Origin: Branchiostoma floridae
Lineage: Eukaryota > Chordata > Leptocardii > Amphioxiformes > Branchiostomatidae
Direction: 5' to 3'
NCBI RefSeq assembly: GCF_000003815.2
Contig: NC_049982.1
Location: forward strand, 28,082,329-28,146,328
Length of the DNA stretch: 64,000 bases
In this document: piece by piece, positions 10,477 to 25,400 of the stretch
Layout: every line of letters begins with the position of its first letter
How positions within the stretch are numbered: the stretch's first letter is position 1
The notes under the pieces: model-generated
What the model saw: the letters and a program-made list of their open reading frames with translations, nothing else
Databases searched by the model: none
What the model was told of the DNA's origin: nothing
Translations under genes and position numbers: made by a program

Positions 10477-13400
10477 CTGTGTGTAGACAAAGGGCACCAG
10501 GTAACACAGTAGGGAAATATCATTGTCTTGGCATTCCTGTGGAAAGAAGAACAATAAGTTGTGACATTGATGAATTGCACATTTGATAAACATCATACAT
10601 TAAAAGATTCATAACCTGAAAGAAAACCATGTCTTGAAAAATTCAAAACTGCATCTCAGTATAAACAAAACTTACAATTCATTTTATTGAAATAAGGTGT
10701 TTAATAATAGTAATAATCTTGTGCAATATAAGGTTAAAGAAAAAATTTAGTAAGAATTGAGAATGTTTAACCTTAATGTCCATCATCAAACAAGTTTCCA
10801 GATCTCTGAGTTGGGTGTGGTCACTGAAGTCCTCGTACACTCTGGCCTTGTCTTCAGTCACCTTACTGGAAAATAAACATATCATTTAGAAATATAAAGC
10901 CATTACATCATGTGCTAAAGGTATCGTTACAGTCAACTGTTAGTAAAGGTACAGGTAGTCCCATAGGCTTTTTGAGTACATAGGGGCAGTGGTTTGTTAT
11001 CCACAGTGTTTAGGGCACGATATAAGAATGCAGAGTCAATCCCTCACCTTCTACCACCTTTTACCTCCCCAACTGAAGTCAGGTCCCCATTTTTACACCT
11101 GGAGTGAGGAGTCATCTTTCCAAGGACACTTTTTCATACATTATGGTAACCAGCTCCTCTAGCCCTGTCCTGCAATTTGCTACATAATTTATATATAATG
11201 CAATAAAAAAACACAAATGGCTGCTACTCTACCTGTAACTGTAATACAACTAAAATGACAGAATCTGGTCAAGGTCAATCACCTTACATTGTATTTGTAG
11301 AAAAAGTAGGAGAGGAAGAAACTGGAAAAAAACATAATGTTATTATTCTGTTACAATTTATTTAAGACCTTATATCCGTGCACAAAATAAAGCGCTTACC
11401 GACAAGCTTTCGATTAGTCCTCAGATCCTTCTCAAGTTGAAATGACCCAACACCTAAGTCACACATCCGGAACGGAAGTGTGACGTCAGCAAAGGGTAAA
11501 AGGTGCTTGGCAGTGTGACTTAGGTGTGACTTAGGTTTTGGGTCATTTCAACTTGAGAAGGATCAGAGGACTGATCGAAAGTTTGTTGGTAAGTGCTTTA
11601 TCTTGTGCACGGATATAAAGTCTTCAAATTGTAACATAATGTTGACTAACGTCACAGATGAACTTACATTCATGTTACTATTCTGTGAAATTCAGACAGA
11701 TAGTACAGCAGGTGGTGTCCTATTAGGGTTCGGGTTATAACAATAACTTACCTGACAGACAGATAGTACAGCAAGTGGTACCCCAGCCTCGGCTGACGCT
11801 GGTACAACTTGTCCATCAGTGTGTATAGGATTTCCACGCTTGGGTATGAGTCCTCCGACATCTGACACAGGTTTCTGACCAATCAAATCACAGCATTTTC
11901 CAAAAAGTTTTCATTAAAACGTATGGAAGTCACAGGCCTTGTAAACAGTATCATTATAATAATCATATTTGCACTTGAAAGCAACTTTCTAAATTATATA
12001 AAATTAATACGAAGTTTATTAGCACATCTCTTTAAAAACATTACTGCTGATATATAAAAATTAAAAGAAATCCTTGACTTTAAAAATCTTTGAATGATGT
12101 ATTTTCAAGAAACTGACAGAGAACATCTCTGCACTTACCTAAAGATAACGTAGACCGGCTTTTCAATTGATTCAAGAATGGACCTGGAATAAAATTATTG
12201 TTGTTCAGTTTAGACGGAACAACTTTCATAACTCATATCACTAACAATTTCATACAATAATAGTAGACTTTCTGAGTTGTACACATGTAAGACAAAGAGT
12301 ATTCTTTCCTTTTCATTTTTATGAACACAAGAACCATTTACAATGTACATGTATAGTATGTATATATGGGTAGCCCTAATGAACCTTTAGGAATCGTAAA
12401 TTGTAAAAAAAAAATCAACAATGTCACAAATAAACAATCATTGATAATAGTTGCTCACTCTTGCGTAGCTTCGGCCGGTAAAACCTTCCCCGACAGTTGT
12501 TTCCTGAACAGCTCCGACAGACAGTCAGCGAGAGGCGAGGCAACTTCACTCTCAAAATCCTCCTGCAGAAACAAGAAGAAAACAAAGACGTCATATACAT
12601 GTACCTCCCTGAAAAAGTTTTTGTGAATTTCTTACTACCATAGCCAAGCCGTATACAGCTTATCATATGCTATAACAGTCTTAGGATACCAGGGTGATCC
12701 GAATTGAGGTCAATGACCTTGGCAGATGTTTATGGATTATACCACACTACTAAGAAACTACATGTGCCCCATGCTAAAATAATCCATCTTGAGTTATAGG
12801 TGCAAACACACAATCATACACAGGCTCTTAGCCAAGCATGCGTCAACGTGTCATCTGGACGCACTTTTCTTAGAATAACAAGAAATTTGATGCCCCTGGA
12901 CGCCCTATACTGGGGAGAAAATCCTCTGACAAGCATGAAATACTGATTGACCAGGGATGCAACCAGGTCATCTGTGGTCACAGTCTTCTACTGCGACCCC
13001 TGGAACAGTATTTTTGCCTCTTGGGATACCTTAGAATGCACTGTTTTATCTTAAAATCATGTGAAAAACTCTGCACCGTGGAAGGTGGATGCCCCCAGAC
13101 CCCCTACAATAGTCACTTAATGCGACTCACCAATAAGTTTGGACTCCCTAAAATAAAATCCTAGCTAAAAGCCTGATCATACATGTACATTGTAGTACAC
13201 AACCAAAAACACTGTACCCCCATTGAAGGTAAACCTCTTTCCCCTAGTTCTGAAGATTATCTGACAAAATATGTGCACCAGTTTACTGTGGCATTATCTT
13301 TCAATTATGACAGTCTACAATATTCTATTGTGTTCTAAATGTACATGACTTGCAAGAGTTCTCTTTCCCTCTTACCATTTGTAAGATGGTCTCCACAATT

Positions 13401-16400
13401 TTGTCCACCACTTCACATTGGGCTTCTGTGTCTTGGGAAATATCACTGAAAACAGAAATGTACACATTGATTACATTATAAGTATGTATAGCAATGCAGG
13501 TCTCAACTACGTACATTAATCAGAAGGCGAGGTATTGAATACAGTAAGCTGTTACTGTAACTAAAATTCATTCATTTTTACAAGAATTATTTTCGGTGAT
13601 ACATGTTTTTATACTGTATTTTAGGTATGCGATCGAAATGAATTTGCAGTACATGTACAGTAGTAATAAAATACAATCCAGAAAAGCATATTTGTGGGGT
13701 CATGAATTTATGGGTAAGAGGTCACCAAGAAAATTAAAACCAGTGTGAACGTTTTAAGATTTACATGATGGTACGCACCTGTCCGCCTGTAGTTGTACCA
13801 CGAGGTCCCGCAGTTCGCTGTCCCGTGCCAGTTGTCTCAGCGAGTCCGAGATGTCCACGGTCGACTCGTCCACTTCTTTGATTGGCCGGAACTTCCAGTG
13901 TACCTTGCCTATAAGTGGATCAAAAACAATCCGTCATGAATTTGCAAACCTTGCTTTCCATTGTCCTTCACAGATATTTCTACACACAATTTTTTTCCTC
14001 TTTTTCAATATGGATGTCCCTGTGGCTCAACTGGTAGTAGACTCACAGTTCGCAGCTTCTTGTTCCTATCAGACCTAGAAAAAATGTTGTGCTCCTGTTT
14101 CCATACCTACCCTAGAAAAACCTGCCAACCCTAGCCTTTTTTTGGGTGGGCAGTGGAGTTACATAGTTTCCAGTTAGAATTTTCATTCAGCCTGCTTCCT
14201 ATTGAAATAAAAACACTGCTTGTCCTAGCTACCTAATGAAGGATAAATGTATCTATTGTGCACAACATTCAAGTTTGACATTGAAAGACACTTAGTGTCC
14301 TCATGCATTTCAGTTTACTTTGTTCAACTGTATTGTAATATGTCTCACTAAATTTTTGGCTAAAGGAAACTGCAAGAAAAAAAGATAATCCCTACCTACC
14401 GACCCTAGTTTTTTCAGGACTGAAGCAGGAAAGACAATTATATTTTTTTCCTATGTGCCACTAGGCACTACAAGGTGAACAACACAACAATAATGTTTTG
14501 TGGAACATTTCTTATCCAGAGTTTCCTGCGTAGAGCTGCATCTTACCCCCAATTTCCTCCTCTTCGTCATCGCTGAACGCCACCTCTCCGACGTACTCTC
14601 TGTCGTTGTTCTTGTCGTTATCAGAACTGATGAGAACGACCTCTGGTTTGACCAGTAGTGGTTCTTCCACCGGAACTTTGGTTGCTGATGTCGCTGAGGT
14701 TAACAAGTTAGAGACAAATGTTATGACAAAACACAAGCAGAAGAACAGAGTGGATGGTGACGTAAAAAGAGCAATGAATAGAAAAATCATTAAAGGGATG
14801 GAAATAGTAACAGTGCCCCCTTGCACTTCTAATCAACATTACAACACCTTCTACAATGTATATGGTAAATGATCAATGCATTGATGGGAGAAGGAAAACA
14901 CCTAAGTTTAAGAATAATGCACATAAAAAAAACTGTTGGTAAGGAGCTTCTCTAAGTAGATGAAGGAGGGCCATGGACGGGCAGATAATGGCAGTGACAA
15001 TGCTTAAGGTATCTCGGTTGGCTAAATTGGCATTTTGACCTTCCACTGTTTTCATATCAATTAAGAAAGAATGGAGAATTAGAAAATGTTTGTTTTCATC
15101 TGATATAAAAAATCTAACTCTTAATAACTACAGATCGTTAGTAGATATCAGTTTTCGCAACAATACGTTTGTAGCTTGCATCATTATGCAACGAAAAACG
15201 AAGTTTCATTACTGTGGTATGTACCAAAGTGCTGTATTTTGTCATGATAGAAAAAATAATATCAGAGGTAATAAAAATGATGACGTCATCAATTTGGCCC
15301 CCAAAAAATCAGATTTAGAATTCTTTAATGCCCATCTATCAACATTCGTTATGGCTCCATTCTTTCTTAATTCATTAATAAGAAAACAGTGGAAGGTCAA
15401 AATGCCAATTTAGCCAACCGAGATACCTTAGTGGTAAATTCAGGAGAACGGACAATGGAAACTGGTAAATTGTAATTACTTGTTATATTGCAAAATGATT
15501 TGGGCAGGATTTCTATTGATTGTTCCATTGCATTCAAAGAATGTCTTCAAAACACTTTGAACACTGAGGCAGCCCTTGTGACTATCTAATATTCAACTTT
15601 AAGATATGAATAACTTGTAAACACATAACATTTAATGATAAATTCAGGATAAGAAATAACATAATTATGATATGACACTATATAATGTATACAACCTTTT
15701 ATGCCTCACTCAGAATTTGTCAACAATGCTAAACCTTGAAGAAGAGTAGGCATAGAATTCAGATTCTTGTGACTTGTATCATTATAATTTATAGCATTCA
15801 AATTCTACATTCATTTGATGTCCAGGCAAAATGACTCACCGGTTGTTGTACAGAACTCAGAAAACTTGTCTCTGATCATGACTCTCAGGTCCTTGTCAAG
15901 CTTGGGGTTGTCAAACAACGGAGACAGCGACCTGGTATGGGCAGATTTACCAGTACTGTAAAAATTATATTTTGTTTGAGGAGTGATGTAGCATCATTTT
16001 TATTTACTTATTTATTTATTAAAACTTCACAGATCAGGTACAATCTGAGGGGAGCCGGCAACAGAAATCCAGTTTCTCTACGAGGCCGACTCCCCAGAAG
16101 ATCTACAAGCAATAAATGTAAAAAATAGCCTATCATCGAAAACTACATTAAATACAATAAAAGAATAATAACAAGTTAACAAGTTCAATAACGATTAGGA
16201 ATAAAATAGCTAGTGAATCATGAAAGTAAGCAATGAGAGCAGCGGCAAATAGAAGTCCAGGTACAAAAATTATCAGCTTAGAAGGTGTGATCTGCGCGGG
16301 ATGTATAATGAGTGACCAGTAATTTCCTAACAGATGGAATGGTAAGGTTTGAGAACATATGTTGGCGGATTGTTGCAGGTAAAGTATTCCAGATAAGTAC

Positions 16401-19400
16401 AATGCGGCTGAAGTAAGAGAAAGTAAATGTTTCGGTTTTACATATACGGACAACAAGTTGGAAAGAATTTGTTGTTAGTCCAAATAAAGATACATGCAAA
16501 ACCTAAATATAGCAAAAAAAGGTTACCTTATAACAAAAAAAAGGTTGGTGTATGATAAAATAGTTTGACTGGTGACAATGATAAGTTGACTTACGGTAGA
16601 ACCCTTTTCTCCAAGATCTGCCTCAAGGAGGTGTGAATCCCTTGTCTCACTTGGGCTTCGTAAGGGGGGAAGAAGTTTGGAATGATCTGCAAGACGACAA
16701 GAAGAAACAGTTTTAGTCTTAATCAACACTTTTCTTGCTGAAGTGACCTGTGAAACAGATGTTTCATACATGCAGCAGCCATTGTCTTTTGTCAGTAACA
16801 CTCTCTCATTGGTCAAAGTGTTAATTACCATGCTGTCATTGGTTGAACTTTGACTTTTGTGATTGACAGTCGGGATTGGTTGGGTTAGGAATCAGGGAGA
16901 ATGTTATATATCTTTACTGTAGAAGTCTCTAAGGGATGTCCCTGTAGCTCAACTGGTAGCAGCCTCACAGTTAAGCTAGTTGGTAACTGGGACAACCTGG
17001 TTAAATCCAGGGTATATGGCATTTTGGTTGGGGCTGCACCAGGGCTCTAGCCAGGTCAAAATTTTTTTCCGTCAGCCAATTCCCATTGTCGCGAAAATCG
17101 CGAAAACACTCTCCGAGGAGTAAAAAGACTGAACTGATACCTTGAAAAACGGGTTTTAATGAGATTATCGTATGCTAAAGGACGCCGACACACTTCGTCA
17201 ACAATAATAACAATAGCAAAACAAACAGTGTGTGGCTTTTACGGCCGTGTACAGCGTCCCCAAGCTGCCTGTAGCTTCCACCAAGGATTTTTGTCCGTCA
17301 TGGTTGACGGATTGGTTTTAAAATTTTTCCGTCACACGCAGCAAATTTCCGTCAATTGACGGAAAAACGGACGCTGCCTAGAGCCCTGGGCTGCACCCAT
17401 CTTTCGGATGTGACGTAAAATGGGGGCCAATGTGCGAGGAGGTGCCTTGAGCATGTTAAAGGAGAAAGCTTAGCGATCCTTTCCAGTAAAAAAACAGTGC
17501 TACTGATCAGCAAAAAACTTTGCCACTAGGCACTACAAGGGTCTGAACGAACAAGAAAATTCTGCATTATACATCAAACATGGCAAACAGGCTCCATCCC
17601 CGAGGTGTTACCAAAAAAACTACTCCTATAAGTTGTAACCTACCCGACATAGGAAGTCCAGAAGTGTGGCTGTTATGTGTGGATGGGAGCGTAGAGAGTG
17701 GTGCATCACTAAAATGGCAGGTTCTAGAAAAGAAAAGAAAACAATGTTTGCATTAAGTCATATTTTTCTGTCAGGAACGACGTTAAGACTTATTGTAGAC
17801 GTCAGAAACTTTCTCAGTTGTGCTTAACTTAAGTTAAAGCGTGAAATTATTTTTTCAGTTTGTTGACAATTACCTTTATTGTTGTTGTTGCGAACGTTCT
17901 TAGATTCTCATGAATACTACAAAGTACAAAGCAACATGTGTAACAAACCTATATTCATGATGCTGTCCTTGTCAGGCTGGTAGAACAGCCAATCGTAGAA
18001 CAGCGACAGTTTGGCGTTGGATGCTGCAACATTGGACTGCGGGTAAAGAACAATGAACACTTGCTCTGTTTTATTCTATCTAACTCTAACATACTACAGT
18101 ATGGTGACCAGCCGCTCCAGCCCTGTCCTGCTACTTGCTACATAATGTAATCCAACACTATAGAGTGTCTGTTAACTATACCAGTAACCATGGTAATGGT
18201 CATCTGGTCAAGGTCATTGACCTTATTTGTGTTACGAAAAAGAAGAGAAAGACAAAGAAATAGAGCAAAAACAATATGTTCCCTTCTGAGATGATTACGC
18301 TACTGTAATTCACTTTATCTTCACGGTACCAAATTTTTACGGTCTGAGGAAATTGAACTTGTTCTCAGAACTAAATGTTCACTGCCGAGGCAAGTGAGAA
18401 TGAAAAAAGTCTGTGCATTATCTTTTATCGGTAATGATATGTTCACGTTACAGTCGTCACCGTGAAAAACGTGAACATAACAGTACATTGAAAAATTCAG
18501 GAATTACAGTAACCTTTCTGGGGAATCAGACAGTGTTTGGAACAGCCATACCCATATATGGATATGTATGGTAGTTACTTTTTACTCCCTCTGTAAAAAA
18601 ATTTGCAACTGATGCATGCATTTGTTTTAACTTTTTTAGGTAGATCAAACAACTTAAAACTTTCAAATTGGCAATCAACGATACCTTGCAGGACATGAGC
18701 AGCCAGCCAATGAGAGCCCAGCGTGGGACGATGTCGGAGCACAGGATCTCGTTGGAGGGATGGATGACGCCACAGATGTAACGAATCAGGTCGCAGCGTA
18801 GTGACTGGCTCTCTGGGGTACTCAAGTACTGTACAGGGAGGGAGAAAAACATCAAGGGCAATTTGAATGAAATGCTGGTATTGGCTCAATTGCTTTTAAA
18901 AAACTACATGATTGTATGATATAAGAAAGCTGTTAAGAAACCTTAAAACTCACCAGGCCTAAATATTGAAATGATTAATAGATGGATAAAGGGAGGAAAA
19001 GCCTCTCTAGAATCACTCTCTCTCACTCACTCTCTCACTCACTCACTCACTCAAATCATTCACTGAAATCACTCACTCACGCACTCATTCACTCACTCAA
19101 ATCATTCACTCAAATCACTCACTCACTCACTCACTCAAATCATTCACTCAAATCACTCACTCAAATCACTCTGATTCAATAACATTCAATCTCACTCAAT
19201 AACTGACTCTGTCCATCTATCCATCCATCCATCTATCCCTCCATCCATCTATCCCTCCCTCCCTCCATCCATCCATCCATCCATCAATCAGTTATAAGAG
19301 AGTATTCTCTAACCTGTCTCTGGAACCAGTCTTGGTATCTCTGTTGTTGACCAAATCGAACCTACAGAATGAAACAAACATTATGATTTAATAAGAAAGA

Positions 19401-22400
19401 ACAAAACTCACAGTGAAATGTAGAAAAGAAAATTGCAGAGACATTAAGCACTGATGTAGAATAAAGATTTAGATATGGTTATTATTGCTGCAGCAATAGC
19501 GTGTTTTTTTTAATACAAAATTTGCAGAGCAATAATTTCTCAGGAACAGAATGTGCCACAAACCTTAGACGTGATGAAGTGCAGTTTGTTCTCCATCTCT
19601 GGAGTCAGCCGGCACGCCAGGAACTTACGGGACGTTCGCAACGTCATCAGCTGGGAAAGGCCTGGAGATACATAGAAAAACATTAGAGTGATGCATATAA
19701 TGCATATAAAACATGGTCTTCTTCTTCCGCATATGTGTTAACTTTAATTGGCTGAAGACTCTGACACAGAATGGGGATATATATAATATTATAAGGGTAC
19801 TCTTGGTGAAGACATGGTGGTCCCTATGGTTACTATTCTTTTGTAGCAGTTTTCCAACAAGACAATGGAGAAATGTCAAAGCATGCAAAGCACAGTTTTA
19901 GCAATATGAACCAAAGGTCAAGGTCTGCTGGCCTTTTTGAGGTTGGAGGTGCAGATTGTTATGCACTGAGTCTGGGGCAGGGTGTTAAAAGTTGGGGCCC
20001 ATCCCTCTCCTTGTATCCACTGTATTTTTAACTTAAGTTTGCAACCGAAGTCAGGTAGCCATTTTTACACTTGGGTAGGGTGATGAAATTTGCATGAACA
20101 GCCATTTTCCCCAGAAAAACTATCTTCCTTCAATATCACATCATACCTCACATACTCTCAGTTCTTAAAAGAATTTGTAAACATTTCTAACTTTCCTTTT
20201 GACACAGCCTGAGGGGCGAGTCAAATAATAAAGACTTACTAACCAGTAAATTGATGACTGAGTGTCTGTGGGTTTGTGATCATGTCTCGCCACAGGCGCT
20301 CGAATTCCGGTATGCGGGCAACGTGCTGTAGCAGGCGGATCAGATCCCGACCAATCACGGCGCAGTCTGTCCACTGTGAGAAAGGACAGTTGTTTCAAAT
20401 CAGATCAGTCACAGAACAGTATTTACATTGAGGAATAACAGTTACTACAAGTCAGACCAATCACTGAACAGTATGTCCATGGTGACTGTGAGGAATGGCA
20501 GCTATTTCAAATCAGACCAATCAAAAGGCAGTCTGCCCTCAGTGTGGATTGACAGTTATTTCAAATCAGACCATTTAAAGCAAAGCTTATCTACTGTCAT
20601 AATAACTGACAATGCTGACAGTTACTTCAATTTAGATGTGAAAAGCAAAGAAATCAGATGTTCTATTTGTATTTATAGTAACAATAACTACAAATTTCGT
20701 AGTTACTGTATTATATTTGTAGTTACTGTACTACATGTATCAATACAAATGGAACATCTGTTCACATTTCACAAATCAATATAACAAATAATTAGACTAC
20801 GGACAACTACGAACCTTTTCTCGAAGAAGCGTCACGCAAAAGTCCACTTCTTTTTGCCTGATCCCGGCCAACCCCTGACCTCCGTGGTCCTCCACCAGTC
20901 GTAGGTATGTGTAGACAGAGATGGACACCAACACGGGGTGTTTGTCTAACCATGGTCTACAGGTGGGGAGGGGGGCGAGAGAGAGAAAAGGAAGAAACAA
21001 GACGAAAAAGGTTATTAAACCAGTCTAAGGCTGGAAACAGATATTTATTCATCTTTTTACTTATCTATTAATCTTCAGACAGGTGGGTAGCCCCTTCAAC
21101 TTATTGGGAGTTGATTTCCAAGGGGGCCCACTTACATGAATAACAAAACAAAATGCGCAATGGAGGAAAGAGGAGGTTTATGATTGGTTAACAATCTTAC
21201 CATTACGGTAAATGCCTTTAAGTTTGAAGTAATTTAATATTGCAGTGAAGAGCGAATGCAGCGTTCGCGGCAGTTTAAATTTCGTGATATCGCCTAAGTC
21301 CCTAATGGTACAGTGGTTTTAAGTTCATTGTGCATTCACCGCGAAAACTGCAAACATAAAACCAAATGCAAAAATTGAAATAAATACAGTACCTGTTATC
21401 GGCGAGAACATCGAGCACGGCCTCCGCAAGCCACACGTTCTTCTGAGACACGTCTCCTCCTGTGGGCAAGAGATTTTCACAGTTAACAACTTTCCAGTCA
21501 CCGCAGGGATTCAAGTAGATGCAAAACGCCTAAATGTTTTCTATATTTCAGTGCATTGGGAATACTGCAAATACAATAATCCCCGTGGTGGTTTTATGTT
21601 TGCAGCTTTTGCAATGTAGCTGCCACCATGAAAACTGCAAACGTAAAATTCATTGTGAAAACCGCGAACATAAATCCGCCGCAAGCATTTTTCCATTTTA
21701 GTATGTGACTACAGTAGATATGACACTACCGGAAACTCTAAACCACCTCCAACACTCAATTTTCCCCTCCACCGCGAAATAAAACGGACGCGAACTTGGA
21801 TACATTTTACAGTATATATTGTATAATGGCAAGCAATTAAACTAAACATGGTTACAGTACTAGTACATACACCTTACTGATCTAAAACGATTTTCCAGAA
21901 TTGTGAACAAAGTCCTTTACATATGGGCCCGAAAACGTCACTAATATTCAAGAGCTGCTACCCACCGATGATCTGTTTGAGTAGTGACAGACAGATGCCA
22001 TCAGTTCCTGCTACGGACGTCTTGATCAGTTCTCGAGTCAACCAAAGCACCTGTGATGCAAATAATACACAGTGTTAGAACTATGAGATGAATACAATAA
22101 TATAATTGAATGTACACTTTAACTTTTAGTTTTAACATAGTACTGTAAGAGTCCTTTAGCTACATTTCTGTTTTGGTTATATTAAGGTTAAGATGGCTAC
22201 ACGTACAACAATGCCTCTAAAGTTTTAAGGCTTTAGTCCTAATTTCACTGCTGCCTTTCAGGGATGCAGCCCCGGTCATGGTATAGATTAAATTCAACCC
22301 AGGGCCCAGCCCGGCCAAGCCCAAAAGTATCCAAGGAACCGCAAGATCTCTCAAGGTGAATCGTAGGGGCCATGCCAAAATGCCCCTGAAATGACAGTCT

Positions 22401-25400
22401 TTTAAACAATGTCAAACAATTGAAAACCTGAAATGTGAGGAGTAACTTGCAGGGTTCAGGATTACTGTAAATGCATTTAAGTTCGCGGGGATTTAGTTTT
22501 GCGGTAGCGGGAAAAATGACTTTTCCCGGTGGTTTTAATTTCGCGGTAACACCGTAGACTGCAGTCTAATACCATTATAGAAAATGTTCGCGGTTGTCTT
22601 AAGTTCGCAGTGAAGTGGTCACTGCGAAAACCGCAAACATTAATCCACCGCGAACATTTCTGCATTTACAGTATATTTGATCTGTGGCAATCTAAAATGT
22701 TTATGGGTAACCTTGCATTTGACTGTGACCTGGCTATAGAAATTACTTCGAACCCGGTATTAGTGCACCTGTATATGACACTTCTTACCTGTGTTCTAAC
22801 AGACTCCAGTAGTTTGGAGAAGTGGTCTGTGATGAGTTGGTTCAGTTTAACCAGTACCAGGCCCAGTCCGTCCCTTGTGATAAACGTCAGGTCACTCAGA
22901 GACTAGAAACAGTGCATAAAAGAGAAAAGTTTCTTGTAATACTAGTTTTATCCTATAGTGTCAAATGGCTAAGTGGCTACTTATAAGCTATAGGCTAGTA
23001 GACACAACAATTTAAGCAGTCAAATGTTTGATTATAACCCTGTCACATTTGGTGAAGATCGATCGGACGACGATATTGCGGCTATCGCCCGAGCCTCGCT
23101 TATAATAATAACTTTATTGTACAACAATTGTACGAGGTACAAAGTATGGCTTATATGTGACAGGGACGGTTTTCAGGTGAAAAATACGCGCAACCCTCTG
23201 TCGATCTTAAATATGGCCAATCTTCCATCGATACACCTGAAGATCGTGGATAATGTGACAGGGGTATTACAAGGAAGAAGGAATGGAGCTATATATAAGT
23301 ATCTGTGAAGGGACTGAAGTATTTTTCAAAGGTGGGACAGAACATTGAAATAAACATAGTATACTTAGAAAGAGAGAGGAAAGTACATTCAGTCAAAAGA
23401 AAAATAAGACTAAGAGATGCTTGCAAAGATGAAACAAAGAAAGATTGAAAGAGAAAGAGAGAAGAGAAAGAAATGAAAGAGGGAAGGAAGCAAGGAAGAG
23501 AAAACAGACAAGGAAAGAGAGGAAAGAACTTAACTTAAGAAAGGCAGACACACAAGAACAACAAAAATCAAACTTTTAAACAAATAATGAAAAAGAAGCT
23601 GACCTTTTGAGCACTAGTAGACTCCACCAGTATACTGTACAGCAGGCCCATGGTGATCTCTTCATGTTCCTGCATTCCTTTGCACACCTAGAAATACAGG
23701 TGGAACATTTTACACCCGCATTTTACACCTGTAGCTGTTTTCAAATGAGAATAAACCTCTACACTTCATACGGATGAAAAATCTCATACCCTTTCAAGAG
23801 TCACGCACGGTTGTTAGTTGAGGTGCTATGATTGAATCCCTGACAGGTTGGAGGGTTGTGCCTTTGACTTTGAGTTTGAGAAAGATGCTTTGATTCCACA
23901 CCAATTTCCTCACGTAACTTGGTTTGGTTTGGTTATACAGATCTCCATTTAATTTAGTGACTGATATGTTACTATTCTTCCTGGAGTCCGGGTGAATTGT
24001 AGAGAATCACCAATTCTAGACGTTAAATTAGGATTTTGCACCATCGCACACCGCACCATCGCACGTGTGAGGGTTCTTTAACGTGCCTGGGGTGTGACTC
24101 TCCCCATACACGGGACCACCATTTTACGTCCTATCCGAGGGACGGCCCTAGCCGAAGCTAAGCACTCATTTTCACCTGAGTAAAGTGAGGAAGGTCGTAT
24201 AAAGTGCCTTTCCCAAGGGTACAAGATAGGTAACACGGCAGCCGGATTCGAACCCGCAATCTCTCGGTCACGGGGCGAACACGGTCCCGCTGCGCTACGT
24301 GGTCCCACAACTAAATGAATACCCGGCTTTGGCTATATCTTGACGTCCCTCAGATGGGACAATAATGGTTGTCCCGTGTTTGAGGAGAGCCACACTTCGA
24401 GAACGTAAAAGAACCCACCACACATATCGAAAAGAGTACTTGGGAAACCTTCCCAGTGTGAGTGGTTCAATTATAAAAATTATCTGTCTGCTTAGTTGTA
24501 TTACACCATGAGGTGGTTTATGCAATATAAATGATGTACTGTAAATGCAGAAATGTTCGCGGAGGTTTTATGTTCGTGGTTTTCGCGGTGGACACTTCAG
24601 CGCAATCTTAAAACCACCTCCAACATTTTTCCATTATATTTTTTTTTCTTACTACAGTTTACATGTATGGCACTACCGCGAATTTTAAACCGCTGCAAAC
24701 ATTCCGTTTCCCCACTACAGTGAAAATAATCCCTGCAAACTTATACATTTACAGTAGTACAAACAAAATTGCAATTCCTTACCATCGCGTTCAGGGCGTC
24801 GTGAGCTTCTCTGTCGGAAAGTCCGGCCACCAGCGCCGTGTAGGTCTCATGGCAACGTTCCAGCTTCTACAGGTCAAGACACAGAAGATTCAACAGTTAG
24901 TTAGCATTCATTCAATAAATAGATTGATACATGTTGCTAGACCTTCTGAATTTATGATTACTATAAACTTCAAGTGTTACAAGGATCCCCCCATGCAGGC
25001 CCTTACATAGTTGGTAAAATTGTACTTCCCACCTTAAAGATTAGTATCATAAATGCAGCAGATATTCAAATTCATAAGGAAATGTCTCGAATAAAAATAT
25101 GCAAGGGGTTCAACCAAAAAGCAGGTCTTTTACTAGTTTTGCAATATTACTCTCATATATTAGTAAATTGGTTCGTTGCAAGCAAACGCCAAGAAAGTTC
25201 TGATCTCAATGACATCTAAGTGTGATCTAAGTGAGATCTAAGACTAGTAAGAGGGATCTAGGTAGTAGCTGCAGCTGGTTGGACTGTCTGCCCATGCCCC
25301 CCTCCCCACTTTGCACTCTGCAAGCTGTGCACTGAGCGATATTCTTTCTTTCTTTCCAAACAAAATCTCGATAGCGTACCTCTTCTAGCTCGTCCTTTGG

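Noticed and set aside
18982-19182. Ser/His/Thr/Leu-rich open frame
   Set aside because: Translation of a CACT microsatellite in an INTS3 intron.
24240-24305. tRNA gene
   Set aside because: A and B boxes are present but the cloverleaf does not close and the sequence continues into a SINE body shared with other loci.
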